Assembly (NCBI RefSeq): GCF_001039355.2
Contig: NW_019775680.1
Coordinates: 688,279-752,278, forward strand
DNA length: 64,000 bases
Direction: 5' to 3'
Origin: Lingula anatina
Taxonomy: Eukaryota > Brachiopoda > Lingulata > Lingulida > Lingulidae
The position numbers and the translations under genes were made by a program. Shown here in pieces: positions 1 through 11,999 of the stretch; within the stretch, counting starts at the first letter, position 1; each line of letters begins with the position of its first letter. The notes beneath the pieces are model-generated. The model was given only the letters and a program-made list of their open reading frames with translations. It did not search any database and was not told the origin of the DNA.

Positions 1-345
1 TCGCGAACTGTAAGTAATTGTCTAAGTTTCTTGCAAACTTATCGCGAACTGTAAGTAATTGTCTAAGTTTCTTACAAACTTGTCGCGAACTGTAAGTAAT
101 TGTCTAAGTTTCTTGCAAAGTTATCGCGAACTGTAAGTAATTGTCTAAGTTTCTTGCAAACTTCTTGTGAACTGTAAGTTGATGTCTAAGTTTCTTGCAA
201 ACTTATGGCAAACTGTAAGTAATTGTCTAAGTTTCTTGCAAACTTTTCGCAAACTGTAAGTAATTGTTTAAGTTTCTTGCAAACTTCTTGTGAATTGTAA
301 GTTTATGTCCAAGTTTCTTGCAAACTTATCGCAAACTGTAACTAG
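1..345. repeat. 41-bp minisatellite array
   Basis: A 41-bp unit beginning TCGCGAACTGTAAGTAATTG starts at 1, 42 and 83 and continues about eight times to near 345 with point changes, for example TCGCGAAC changing to TTGTGAAC. Each unit contains TTTCTTGCAAACTT. The array runs off the left edge, so its full length is unknown. Confidence 0.9.
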
Positions 346-1240
346 ACTGCTGAGTATCTTGAAAATTTGATGCAAACTAAGTAAATGTCTTCTTGCAAAC
401 GTCTCCCAAACTATTAACAAATGCCTAAGTGTCTTCAGGTGTCTTCAGACTTCTCATAAACTAAAGTTTATAAATTTCTTAGTTTCGTGCAAAAATCTCA
501 TAAGCTGTTAGTTAACTTGGCCTATTTTTTCTCTTTTTAAACTTAATACTAACATTTTGGCTTGAAAATGGCACTTCCTGACACCCATGCTCAGTGCAAA
601 CATCATTAATTTAACTGTATGTTAGTAAAAAAAGGTATGGACTTTCTTGCAAAACTCAGGCAAACTTTTATATGAAAAAGAATTTTCAAATTTGCTGCAA
701 ACATGAAACAATTTCTTGCAATTTCTTGCAAATGAATAAACTTGGTGCGTATAAAAGCTTGAGTTTCTTGCAAACCTTTATGTAAATGAGGAGCTTATTG
801 CAAATTTACTGCATTTGCAACAATGTTAGTCTTTCTTGCAAACTTCCTGCAAAATGTTATGTAAATGAAGGTTTCAAATTTGCAACAGGGTATATTTATC
901 CTTGCAAACTTTCTTCAGGCTTTTATGTAAATGAGCAGTTTCTTGCAAATTTGCTGCAAATTTGCAACAGTGTATAGTCTTTCTTGCAAACTTCCAGCAA
1001 ACTTTTATGTAAATGAAGGTCTTCTTGCAAATTTGCAGCAAATTTGCAAGAATTCGCTAGAAAATGATAGTTTTCTTGCGAACTACCTGCAAACTTTTAA
1101 TCTTCCTGCAAATTTGCAGCAAATTTGCAACAGCTGTGATTTTTCTTGCAACAACCTGCAAACAGTTTCTTGCAAACTATTTGGTTTGCAACAAATTTGC
1201 TGCAAATTTTTTGCAAGTTTGCTGCAAACTTTTCATTTTG
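346..1240. repeat. Degenerate TTGCAAA-rich repeat field
   Basis: This continues the minisatellite in decayed form. Short blocks such as TTTCTTGCAAACTTCCTGCAAA and TTTGCTGCAAATTTGCAACAG recur at irregular spacing. The open frames here (for example 931-1251) are repeats of the words LLQI/CKFA/ANLQQIC and follow directly from the DNA repeat, so I do not call them genes. From 1241 to about 1600 I see nothing recognisable. Confidence 0.75.
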
Positions 1241-2516
1241 CTAAGGGATGATATGGTGTTTATACCATAAATATCTACAGCATTAACGTGTTGCTGAAAT
1301 TAATATACAATTTAACTCTTCAGATAGCACAGAGTTCAATTAAACACGTTGCTATTTATCTTTAAAACATAAAATAAAGAGGACATTTGCAGAACAAATA
1401 TAGCGTATAACACTTATTTTTACTCATAGCAGCGGTTGCAACACGGTTTCTTTCTGCATATGCAAGTCATACTTCATAGTGCACGCAGTTAGCATACTTC
1501 CAGCTCACCAAAGTACTTTATTTCTCATAAATGGTTGTTTTTTTGGTTTTTTTTTTTTTTTTCGTTTCTTTGTGTAACGGTTTAAGCCAAATTATGACAA
1601 GGGTTGATGGAATTTGGACACGTTGTGGAAAAAGGCCCCTAATGCACCATCTGCATACTCAGTACCACAATACCTTTATATGTACAAATTTAGAGTTACC
1701 GGCGGTTTCTGTATGTTTGAGTTACATCACACCTATAAATACCGCTGTGACATTTTCCACATGATCATCGGATATACACAGGTCTCCTATCGATTCATGG
1801 CATACATTGTTTTTTTTTTTTTTTGGTTTTCTATTTATGTAAAAATTTCCTCTTTCTACTGATACATGTAGTAACTAATCAATTTAGACAGGTTTATTGA
1901 TACCTATCGATGGCCTTTATCTATATTTTCGATATGGTTAAATCGTAGGCTGGAAGCACTTCATAACAGTAGCATCAGACAATCTGCAGTGACAATGCCA
2001 GGCAGTGAATTGTTGCTAAGTATAAGAAAATAACTGCACATTTCATTAGTTCATTAGTCCCGTTTAGAACGGAATGAATTAGACTTGTGCTAGTTTTCAT
2101 GCACCATGAACTGTACCTTGTTGATACATCAACCGTATGTTTGCATAAATACATATATCCATTTGTTTTGTTCTAGAAGTTTGAAAATGCGTAATTATCT
2201 AAAAACTGCCAAATACCTTACTGAAGTCAACATAAGATTCATATACTGTATGTACAGTTACGGGTGCTGTTATTACATGAATGAAGTCCCTGTTTAATCC
2301 TTTTAAACATACTGCTTATAATGTCGAGTTCTATTTTGGTTGAGATGTGGGGCATCCTTCTTGCCATAGATATAATTTTTTTCTACATACAAGTGAGGGC
2401 ATTGAGTCGAAATGTTTTCCCACACATCTTGTAATATGTAGATAGGCTTACGGTAAATGTTTGGGCGTTACTTGCAATCCATTGCATTTTGGAATAAATT
2501 CAATTTATCAAAACAA

Positions 2517-4023
2517 TTAATTTGCAATTGGTCCAAAAAAATTATTGTAGGGGTTGTTTTCATCTTCGGTAAATGAGTAATCCAACGCTCCTCGAATGAA
2601 CTCCTCTTTGCTTATCAAGCCATCGCCGTTTTTATCAAGTGTTTTAAAAGCATCTGCCGAGTGCACTGTGGGAATTCCCCAACTGTAGAAAAACGCCTCG
2701 TGCTCCTTTGGGGAGATGAAACCGTCTCCGTCAAGATCTATGGCGTCGAAGTCAGTGGAGGCAAAGCTCACAACCGAATCACGGTAACTGGTATTAACGG
2801 TTTGAAGGAAGTTGGAAATATGCTCATCTTCTGAAACTCTGGAGCCATCCGGTTTGCCTATTCCTCTCGACACTCCTTCCCAGATGTCTAAACGGTTTTT
2901 AAATACCTTTTTTGCTTCGTTTTCTGAAACAATAAAACAACAGAGCTTGATTCAACTAATGACGTGATTACATCACATTCAATGACCTTATAGTTATATA
3001 TATATATATATCATTGGTAGTTACGATTGGTAAGTATTCAATAATGTAAACTTTTTTGTCACTTTAAGCTACAATCATGTAACATTTTGTTGTGGTCATA
3101 ATTCATCATTTTGATATTGCAGCAAGTTTACACTAAGTCGATTGACTAATGTGAGCACAAATAACAGCTCTATATTAAACAAAAACTTATATAAAATAGA
3201 ATGTTTTGCTGTGCTACCGTCAAGACACATGTAAGCTGTAACGCGATGGGCGCTCAGTTCATAATCTCTCCTTGTCAGGTATCCGTCACCGTCTACATCA
3301 TTGGCCCTGAAGAAAGTCCTGCATTTTCTTTTCCATATTTCCGAACCTTTCACCATAGGGTAGTCATGAGGGGTCTAAAATGCGTGTGATGTACCTTTAG
3401 GTTATCTTGAACAAGATTCATATCAACTCACATTCTTTACGCCATTTATTGAGAAATACAAAAAAAAGAACGACACAAAACAAAATCTAACAGTGTAAAC
3501 CTGACCATACATGGAACAAGATCGATCCAAAGTTAGTACGACAGTCTCTGGGAATGGTCTCTTGGAGCGCATTCTCAACGAATTAAGCCAGGCTTTACAA
3601 AGCCGGTGACCTAAAAATGGCGGACGTACATGAAAGAAAAACCGCCTAATCTTTTAATAGTCTCTCCGCCTCCCCACACGTCGTCCCTGCGACAACGGCA
3701 ACGACAAATATAGAAATACAGAAATAGAAAATTGCTTCTTTTTGTTTTGATTTGCTACACTGTTTTTGGCAGGAAGACGTGTACTCCCAAAGAAAAGCGG
3801 AGAGGCTTCAGCCCCCTTCTGCCCCCGTTTTCAGGATGAGCAATTGTCCTTCACTAAATAATCTTACTTTATTCGTATTCGTTATTTCTTTTTCAAGATA
3901 CACTTTAAAGCTTTCGTTGTCTGGTGTATATATGCTCACCTTCTGAATGGAAACCGTCTGCTTCGAAAAATGGCGCAAAAACGAACCTTGGGTTAGTTGT
4001 TTGGGAAAACGTAACAACGACAT
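2517..4023 (-). CDS. SCP-like EF-hand calcium-binding protein, gene A
   Basis: Three exons on the minus strand: 4023-3940, 3374-3218 and 2923-2517, giving 215 residues. Introns have GT/AG ends in phases 0 and 1. EF-hand 1 loop is near residues 54-65 (DVDGDGYLTRRD), EF3 at 143-154 (DLDGDGFISPKE) and EF4 at 177-188 (DKNGDGLISKEE). The second EF-hand is degenerate. This matches invertebrate sarcoplasmic calcium-binding proteins, which bind calcium or magnesium at sites I, III and IV and end in an FxGP-type tail; here the tail is FTEDENNPYNNFFGPIAN. I chose the ATG at 4021-4023 because it opens an in-frame 28-residue exon ending at a GTGAGC donor, as in the other copies. The leader is basic (LLRFPK...FLRHFSKQ) and resembles a mitochondrial presequence. 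A calcium-buffer role is inferred from family. Closest neighbour in sequence is gene B. Confidence 0.88.
3510..3710. mobile_element. MITE-like fragment in gene A intron 1
   Basis: The stretch containing AATGGCGGACGTACATGAAA, ACCGCCTAAT and GTCTCTCCGCCTCCCCACACG is the same family as the elements at 17500-18072 and 52020-52310. It sits in intron 1 of gene A and is missing from the paralogous intron of gene B, so it inserted after the A/B duplication or was lost from B. Confidence 0.65.
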
Positions 4024-5015
4024 TCTTCCGTTGTCTAGGGATCCTGAACTAACATTTGTGAAGACAGGCGAGTTAGGTTTACTGGATATACATAGTTTTG
4101 TATGCAGAGCTGCATCAAAAATATGGGGTAATCGTTCGTTCTGCATGGCTTTAAATGAAAGAGTCGATGCAGTAACTGACACTTTTGGGGTCACAGGTTA
4201 TGTATACATGAACATGTCGTTGAATATTCACGTGCTTGCATGCTATAATGAGGCTCACTCTTTCTTTATGAGGGAGTCGGTTTCAGTTTAAGGTCAGAAA
4301 ATATTGTTTTGGCATTGAATATAGGATTCTTTGATGTAACTGTGAGTAGGCCTATAACGTGACACAATTCAAATATGAGTATCATCAATACACTGCACTT
4401 CTCCTCGGACAAAAAAAAATGTTATAGGCCGAAACAGATAAACATGTCATTGTTACGGTGTCTGAAACGATTTGGTAAGTCCCAAAACGTACAATGTACC
4501 TGTCTTAGTTTGTCAGATATCAAAATATTCAAGCTTTTTAATCTGCGCTTTTCTGTACCGGTCGGATCTTCCTTGGCCTTTGTACATGTAAGCCAAACTC
4601 TTGAAGACACACAAAGGCTGCCATCAGTGATTTATTACTTTCTAACCAATTATATATAATTACGTCATTTATAACCACGGATATATTAATGTGTTTTACT
4701 GACTGTATTGCTTTTTATCCCGACACTCCGTGCTGTAATCATTGCATTCTTTTATAAAAAAAAATGTCTTCTGTATATTCGTGAAATTTCGTGGGCCAAT
4801 CTTTAATAAGCAAGAACAGCGCCATAACATAATGGGGGTAAAATAATTAATTATGTTAATTTTGCAATCATTAATCTTAATTAATGAGAGAATCGTGAGA
4901 GAAGGAAAGGTACATATTGTCCCAAATGTCATGCACACTCCCATTTCTTTCTATACTTCCTTAACTTCTAGATCGTGTATATACGTAGGCGGGTGAATTC
5001 CTTCCTTCGTATGAT

Positions 5016-6420
5016 GGGTTATTTCATCTGATTGATTTCACTATTCTGCTTAGTTGTTAATCAGCATCATTTTCTTTTACTGTAATAATTCCTTTTCTTT
5101 GTTTCTTTGCTATCTTTTTTGTTGTTGTTTTTTGTGTATATATGTGTGTGTATGTGTTATTTGTAATGTTCCTTGCATTTCTTGGAGAACACATGATGCA
5201 TCCTTGGGATTTGCCTCCTCTTCCCTATGAATAAACTCAAATGTTACTTTTTACTAAAAAGATTACTTCCAGGCTCTACCATTAAAGTAACTATGCAGTT
5301 GTCTTTGGGAAAAGTTTACTTGGAATAATTACATTTTGATTGCAATCAATAGAGTTACACGGTATCTTAGGTTACTCACTGCTGATACCATCAAAGGTGA
5401 ACATTAACAGGCATGCTTACCTCATTAAAATATATTTAACTATTCTGGACTTTCATATGTAGTTTTTAATTTTTTAGGAGAACCCCCCCCCCCCCCCTTG
5501 AACCAAAGGGATACCTGGACAAGAGAGATTATTTGTTTATCCCCCCCTTTACCTGGAGATTGACAATGGCAGGAAGCTTGATCAAGTAGGGTTTGGTGAA
5601 ACAGTTAAAAGTGACAGTGTCTCAAAGAATACCTGGAAGAGTGACATTATTTGTTTACCCCACCTCTACCTGGGGAGGCAACTTGATAAGAAAACTTGAT
5701 AATGTGGATAAACAAAAGTGAGAGTACACCAATAAGTGAGACTGTCAGTTTGTCCCACCTCCCGTACAGGTAGCTGCATTTTGTTTAATGAGATTATAAT
5801 TAGTCTCAATATTACCAAGTTGTTCATTCTCAATAATATATTCATATAATGGAAAAAAAATTGATGCAATCACCAAAATTTGTTGTTAAGATTTTTGATT
5901 TAAGACAGGAAAAATGTATACAACAAGTGTCTTATAAGCCCGAAAGGCTGGGTGCTCTATACACATGACACATTAATAAATGATGATGTATATTCATTAT
6001 GGAAGAGTTGGGTGTCCTGTTACCCATCTTTAAAAGCCACTGGTAGTTTGACTTTCAAATGCAACTATCACCAACCTATATACATGGTTTAAATCTATTG
6101 TTTCAAAATATCTCTAAAAAAGACTGATTTATTATCCATAATTTTTACATTATTGAAACAATTTAGTTAAATGCACCTGAAGAGTAGACACCCCCCATCC
6201 ACAAAAAAAAAGAAAAAAAAAGAAATGCACCAAATGCTAAAATACTATCCCATCACAAACAGAATTTATTGTTTTAATATCATATATCATTTCTATTGTT
6301 ATGACAAAATAAAGTTTTATATGTACTCTCAAATATAATTTATTAATATATATCAACAATGTCTCTAAATGCATAGTCATTTGACAAAATAAACTATGTA
6401 ACAATCCTACTTAATTCCCG
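5016..6420. other. Intergenic, no gene seen
   Basis: AT-rich sequence with a C-run near 5485-5499. From about 5505 to 5770 there is a diverged tandem repeat of roughly 130 bp: ATACCTGGA...GATTATTTGTTTA is followed by ATACCTGGAAGAGTGACATT, each ending in a pyrimidine-rich CCACCT...TACCTGG block. I find no coding exon. Confidence 0.5.
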
Positions 6421-6424
6421 TTCA

Positions 6425-6970
6425 CACGTCTTCATGGAAGCATTGGTACTAAAAGCGGTGAAGACGATGATGGAGGAGGCGACACGTTGACACAGTTATC
6501 CGGAACACTAGCTGTCCTTCTAGTTTAAACATCTTCATGGTGGCACTGGTACTAGAAACGATGAAAGCGACGGTGGAGGAGGCGGCATGTCGACATCATT
6601 CTCTTTATATACCAGGGAGGTTGAATAATTCGTCATGAAAGTTATCATGAATGATAAACCGGTCACTGACGTGGACACCGGCGCCGGTGTTACAAATGTC
6701 ACTGATATGTCACGGTCTTTGTTATCATTTCATAAAGCTCACCATCACTGAAATGTCATTATCTTTGTAATCATTTCATAAAGGTCACCATGCTGGGTTG
6801 CTCTATTTCCAGGCTATATATGTTTTGGTCTATAAATTCCTGGAAACATTAGCTTTCCACGGTGACTCCCTTCCTTTCTCCTTCCCGGCCTCCACTCTCT
6901 TTCTCTTTTCCGGTTGAACCCAACCCACACAATCTGACCTTTTCCGGTTGAGCCCAACTAACACAATCTG
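6425..6970. repeat. Short diverged tandem duplications
   Basis: Two roughly 100-bp units (TCTTCATGG...ATTGGTACTA...GGAGGAGGCG near 6430 and again near 6530) are followed by a duplicated TTATCATTTCATAAAG..TCACCAT block near 6725-6790. Another duplicated block, TTTTCCGGTTGA.CCCAAC, occurs at about 6907 and 6941. No open frame of note. Confidence 0.6.
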
Positions 6971-7259
6971 GGGTTGTTACACTATATACAGTACTTTCTC
7001 TATAAAATGAAAATAATAGTAAAAATGCAATAAAAATTTACAACTTTGAATACACATTTTATTTCCTAATCTATCAACAGGCAACAATAAGATAAGCAAT
7101 CAATTTGTATTCAAAATTTTGTCTAGAGTTACGTCTGAGGATTCCTATAACATGAGCCAACTAATTAAGCAACTGCTTTAATAGTCACAAGCTAAATATC
7201 AAAACAATTTATCATTAACACTTCCCTACAGTTACATGACTACTTAAACACTATGGATG

Positions 7260-9396
7260 GACCCAGGTTTACCAAAGCTGCACACACTCTATTTCATCAC
7301 CACTTGATACTGCAGCATCCATACTTTCATCTTTAATACTTTTGTCACATCTCAGGGGTAACGTGCCTTTCAAAATAGTGTACCTATTTTAGGACAACAT
7401 GTATCAGTCTTTCAATATGGGTCCTAAGTGAGGACACCTTACTTTATCCCTGTAGGCCAATACCTGGCATTTTTCTATGGCCTTTTGTGAAAGCTGGTGT
7501 GAGGAGCTGGGCACTGCATCGTGTTGCTAACTCGTCATGAAGGAGGAAACCTCTCTCACTATCATCACATCAGATGCTCTACCACCCCAAATTTTAGACA
7601 AAAAGTTGATATGGCCATTCGGGTTACAGGAAATAAAAAAATGAATCGTTGTGTGTTTTTGTAGCTGCTATAAGTCTGTGCACGGGCTAAGAGATTTTGT
7701 AGTGCCTCTATGAATATTTTACAACAGTCCACAATTGACGTTAACCGGGGGAATTTATCTTTGAATACTTCTGGTAATGTTCTAAATATATGTTCTCTGT
7801 GTGTCGGTACAATTGTGAAGCTTAGTTTGGAATAGAGCATGTCAATCCATTTCCAAAAAATGTCAATCATAGTTGTTTTGGGAATCCCCTTAATATGTGT
7901 TAAAAATTCAAACGTGAGATTGTGTCTTAATTTCAAAAGTACGTGTCACAAACAGTTGCTCCTTCAAGGGTAAAGTACCTTATTTCACTGATGGGAACAA
8001 GGCTCTCATTGCAGTAGTAAGGCACATGAATACACCCCATGAAAGACCAGTCATCATTTTACACGCCTCATCATTGCCTTCAACAGAAGACGTACTGAGT
8101 GATGTCAAAGTAAGTAACTTCTCCAAACTTGCAATACGGGACAGGGCCTCATCTCTTTCATGTCTCAACGAGCTCGTCTCTTCATATATCTGCTCTCTTT
8201 CTGACATTTCCAATAGTGTGTTCATTCATTTTTTTTTTTTTTTTTTTTTTTTTTGGAACACTGTCCTCTGCTTGTATGGCTGAAGTATCACAAAAAATAA
8301 ATGAGTTATCTGTTCGGTAGTAATAACTTAATGATGAATCATAATATCATTGTACGCCAATACCAAATTTCACAATAACGGTCTTGTGGTTGGGGGTACC
8401 TAATACTCAAACTTGATTAAATTTAGCAGAAAATATCTAAAATGGCAATATATTAATAAACGGAATCAAAACTGACAAAGGATGAAGATTATGCATTTTC
8501 AGAAGTGTCAACATTCTGACCTCTTTCAGCTACTACTTCTACTTAGACAAAAAACTACTAGTATTATACCTTCATGTGGATCTTCCACAAGGTCACCTCG
8601 TGCATCACAATGTGCAGTGAATTCTTGGGAGTTGTATCCGTCCGTACAGGTTTGTTTAAATTTCTTTATTGGGTGTGATCCAAATTACAGAAACATATAA
8701 CATAGAAAAACGACACCTGTAAGATATCAATTCACTTTTTATGAGGTTATGAGATTAACATACTTTTAATGTAAAAACAAGCAAGGAGTACACATCTTGA
8801 AGCTATTTACAAGTAGTTGGGCCTATACAAAAAAGCAAACCCATCATTATGTTGAAAAACGACCCTAATAAATATTGATTGTATATCTTAAATTCTGTTC
8901 AACATTTTTAGCTGCACGTTCAAAGCGTAGCACCTTCTGTGTACACTTTTCTTGGGTGGTAATATTCTGTGGAATAATTGACGGACAGTCACCTGGATGC
9001 CCTGGATCATTAACATTGGCCCCTGTAGGAAAACAAAGTCATTTTGAATACATATTTTTAAATTTAAAAACATTAGAATATATACTTATTCAATAACAGT
9101 CTTACAATAAATATAAAAAAATCACTTAAAATATTGAACACATTAATGATTACTGTACCAGTGACAAAATGGGCTGAGCTCACATAAACAAATTTTGAGG
9201 TAGGGTTCCACATCTTATTTATGTCAAAAATCCCATCTGGATTTATATTAGCACGATTGATTGCTCTTAGCCATTCAAGTCGTCGTGCTGGTAATGTTGG
9301 CAGCTGACAAAATTTTGTCTGTGGGTTTTTATAATTGTTAGCTGTACTGCCAGACACACAACATCCTTTCACCATTTTCAGAATTGCAATGATCAT
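7260..9396 (-). mobile_element. Decayed THAP/DDE (ISL2EU- or Harbinger-like) transposon coding region
   Basis: Fragments of one transposase lie in order on the minus strand but in several frames. A THAP-like N-terminus is at 9376-9160 (MVKGCCVSGS, then SSAHFVTG). Two positions where the C2CH zinc site normally has Cys are Ser. A coiled-coil-like piece is at 8225-7980. A DDE-superfamily piece runs from about 7936 to 7280, with FPRLTSIVDCCKIFIE, NLLARAQTYSSYKN, WGGRASD, GFLLHDELATR and PAFTKG. These words are characteristic of THAP-plus-DDE_Tnp_4 transposases. Stops and frameshifts break the frame around 7936 and 7560, so it is inactive. I did not find convincing terminal inverted repeats. Confidence 0.78.
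8229..8254. repeat. Poly-T tract
   Basis: An uninterrupted T run of about 26 bases inside the transposase relic. Similar long T runs occur at about 1547-1562, 1809-1824 and 36273-36311. Confidence 0.9.
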
Positions 9397-9928
9397 GTAC
9401 CACTTGCATTTGTCAATTAAGAAATCAGCCTAGAGCACCTGCCTGTCACTGTCAACTTGGCCCTGCTAGTTCTGATGACAGACAGATATAATTAGAGTCC
9501 TTGATTGAGGAACTGATCGAAACACTGATCTTATCGTTAAAGTAACAGATACGATCTATTTCTGTGAGCTAAATCACCTGTAACGGTCTTCTGATAGGGG
9601 GAAATCCAGGTAAGTCCCATTCAGGCGCTGTCAGGGGGAGGTTCTGGAGATATATCTGATAAGAAGACAATACCAGAGTAAACTGTAATTGCAGCCCGTT
9701 AGAGAAAATGTTGGTTTTATCGCTGATAAAATCACCAGCAGCTCTAGAAAAACCTCCTGGGGCCCATTGACTGACTCTAAAAACCCAAGTGAATGACCAA
9801 GTGGTTGTCACAAGTAATTGACCTCTAGTCTGTAAAAGGCGCAATCCAATGTCGTCATACACATGGGACAGCTTGTGTGCTTGTGTATGACGACATTCTC
9901 AAACCCACCCCGGGGGGGGGGGGGGGGG
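9397..9928. other. Intergenic, ends in a G-run
   Basis: No recognisable gene. The minus open frame at 9569-9862 has no family resemblance I can name. A run of 17 G lies at 9912-9928. Confidence 0.5.
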
Positions 9929-10156
9929 CGAGAGGGACTAACAAGTCATCATCAAGACCGAGGTAATTACCTGTTCATCTTCACCTGAACAGGTAATTCA
10001 GTTGTGACCAAGCCTGTCAGAGTGAACAGACGAAACAGTCAGCGAGAGGGACTAACAAGTCATCATCAAGACCGAGGTAATTACCTGTTCATCTTCACCT
10101 GAACAGGTAATTCAGTTGTGACCAAGCCTGTCAGAGTGAACAGACGAAACAGTCAC
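9929..10156. repeat. Perfect-looking 114-bp tandem duplication
   Basis: The block beginning CGAGAGGGACTAACAAGTCA at 9929 recurs at 10043 with no difference I can see, ending each time in GACGAAACAGTCA. Each unit also contains a small palindrome, TTACCTGTTC...GAACAGGTAA. Confidence 0.9.
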
Positions 10157-10199
10157 CAGGTAAATCAAATTTCAGGATATATCATAAATGAAAACTTTC

Positions 10200-10880
10200 T
10201 GACCGGTAATGCTTAATTATTCCTTTTTATGATTCTAGATGAAAGACTGGATGCAGTTACTAAAACCAACACGACCATTGGTTACGTAAGGTCTTTGATA
10301 ACACGTAGTTTTAAATGGCATGAAGACGTGTTTTCATTTTATTCTGCGCATACCTACAAGGTATTTCTCTTGGAGGTGGGTCAGGCCTACCCAACTACCA
10401 GACTCGGCACCGAATGATCCTGAATTCATCGGTAAATTGGACCACACTACCCGTTTTCAAGGTGACACGTGTATCAGTACGCATTTCACAGTATCAGACG
10501 CGACACCGCTCTTGCCTTGTACGCGATGTGATAGTGACGATTCTCAGCGGGGTTGAAAAGCATTGCATCACCACTCAAAATTTGTTCGAAGGTATTATAC
10601 ATGTATATACAACCTGAATATGTGTAGCATCAATTCACGTCAAAATTATTGTTATAGGCCAAAAAGATGAACGGGGTTATAGGCGCTTTGTTCAGTCATG
10701 AAAGTGCCTGTCTCCGTTTGTCAGATTACAAATGCAGTTTGCATTTTTCTGTAGGGGTTGGATATTTTTATGCCATTATCCCAAACTAAGTGTTGTTTGA
10801 CATCGGCTCAATTGCACGTTTAAATAACTGCACATAAAAAAGCGTAAAAAAAACTTACTATATACCCATTATTTAATAAC
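10200..10880. repeat. Orphan third copy of the gene-upstream block
   Basis: GATGAAAGACTGGATGCAGT at about 10235 matches AATGAAAGAGTCGATGCAGT upstream of gene A (about 4155) and gene B (about 14610). GTTATAGGCC and the TGTCTCCGTTTGTCAGAT block follow in the same order. No SCP exon is attached. A partial copy of the arm of the 15.5-16.2 kb inverted repeat (GGCCTACCCAACTACCAGAC) is inserted at about 10385-10500. Confidence 0.7.
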
Positions 10881-11336
10881 ATTTGCAGACACACAGAGGC
10901 TACAGTCTGTTTTTACCGTCGGTTTTATTTATCTTGATTCTGTTTTGTTGAAATACTTGTCCGAATGATCACATTTATTTCCATTCACCTTTTTGCTATG
11001 GTTAAATGGTTTTTCATTATGCTGCAATTTTAAATTGGGGCCTAAGTTGACAGCTAGTACATTCATCCCCTCTAAAACAAAACTGTTGCTCTTCACATGC
11101 AATTCGACAGCTGGTAATTTGTCTATCATGATCGTTACTTATTCAGTCTAGCAATGCTTATAAATTCCCCGACATAAACAAATTCTCATTCTTCATAAAT
11201 ACAAGATACGGTTTCTAAATTAAGGCTTAAAGCAGTTTCCTGACTTCACTGAATAATTGGGTAAAAAGATAGAAATCGACAATTATTTTAACGGAAATTT
11301 TTACATAATGACCAAAACGGCGCAGTGTTTCCTGGC

Positions 11337-11639
11337 TTATTCAAGGGCAATCCGCGGAGTTTTGGTGTCAGGGTGAATGGGGACACGAGGAATCGGTTCG
11401 CTGGGCATGAGGCAACATAGGCTGTATATAAAAGAAGACGTGCTGCCATTAATAAAGGCGTTGACAGGTAATGTTATATGCACGTCTGATGATACATAAT
11501 ATCGCTTCACAGAGTTTCTATAGACCGTCTCCTCTATACCATATGGTAACATTATTTCGTTGCAGACGGGCTGACCCAATGTCAGGAGAGCTATTGTGTA
11601 TAGAACATTATCTGGCTGGTTCGTTGAAATAACAGGCAT
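11337..11639 (-). other. Unrecognised 100-codon open frame
   Basis: A minus-strand open frame begins MPVISTNQPDNVLY and ends HPDTKTPRIALE. I do not recognise a family. It lacks a matching segment in the left duplication block. It could be an exon, a transposon remnant or chance. The flanks 10881-11336 and 11640-12000 show nothing recognisable. Confidence 0.2.
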
Positions 11640-11999
11640 TTGAGGTATTCCGATAACAATTGAAGCAACCTTGTGTCAAAGTATTTTTTCGTTTCTGCAA
11701 GGCCAACGTATGAATGGTGTAGGGACAAGTTTGTTTAGGTGTATAATCATTTCAAGCTACTGAAGTCAGAATAACTACTGTAGTTTATTTTCATGCAATT
11801 CACCAAAGCGCGACTCGAAACATGGGTTGACGTTATTTAAATCCATGCATGTGCTACAGGTACAGCGTATAAATGCAAAACGAAGCATGTTTAGAATAAA
11901 TTAATTGATTTGGCTGTACGACTTTGAAGTTTTCCACACACGACCATTTTTTCCTTATCTTTCTATTGTTACCATGCGTGAAATCATCCAAATTATAAT

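Larger units (their letters stand above)
1600..5015. repeat. Segmental duplication, left copy (contains gene A)
   Basis: This block aligns by eye with about 12000-15515. Shared landmarks are TTTGGACACGTTGTG near 1615 and 12015, the 3' flank of the genes, all three exons, the upstream flank, and GGGTGAATTCCTTCCTTCGT near 4991 and 15494. The two copies differ by point changes and insertions, including a MITE-like fragment at about 3510-3700 in this copy only. Confidence 0.8.

Noticed and set aside
1-345. CRISPR-like array from regularly spaced repeats
   Set aside because: The 41-bp units are contiguous with no unique spacers, and the window is eukaryotic.
786-1270. Three overlapping plus-strand frames rich in LLQICCKFA words
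   Set aside because: They are translations of the TTGCAAA repeat in different frames, without a start context or splice support.
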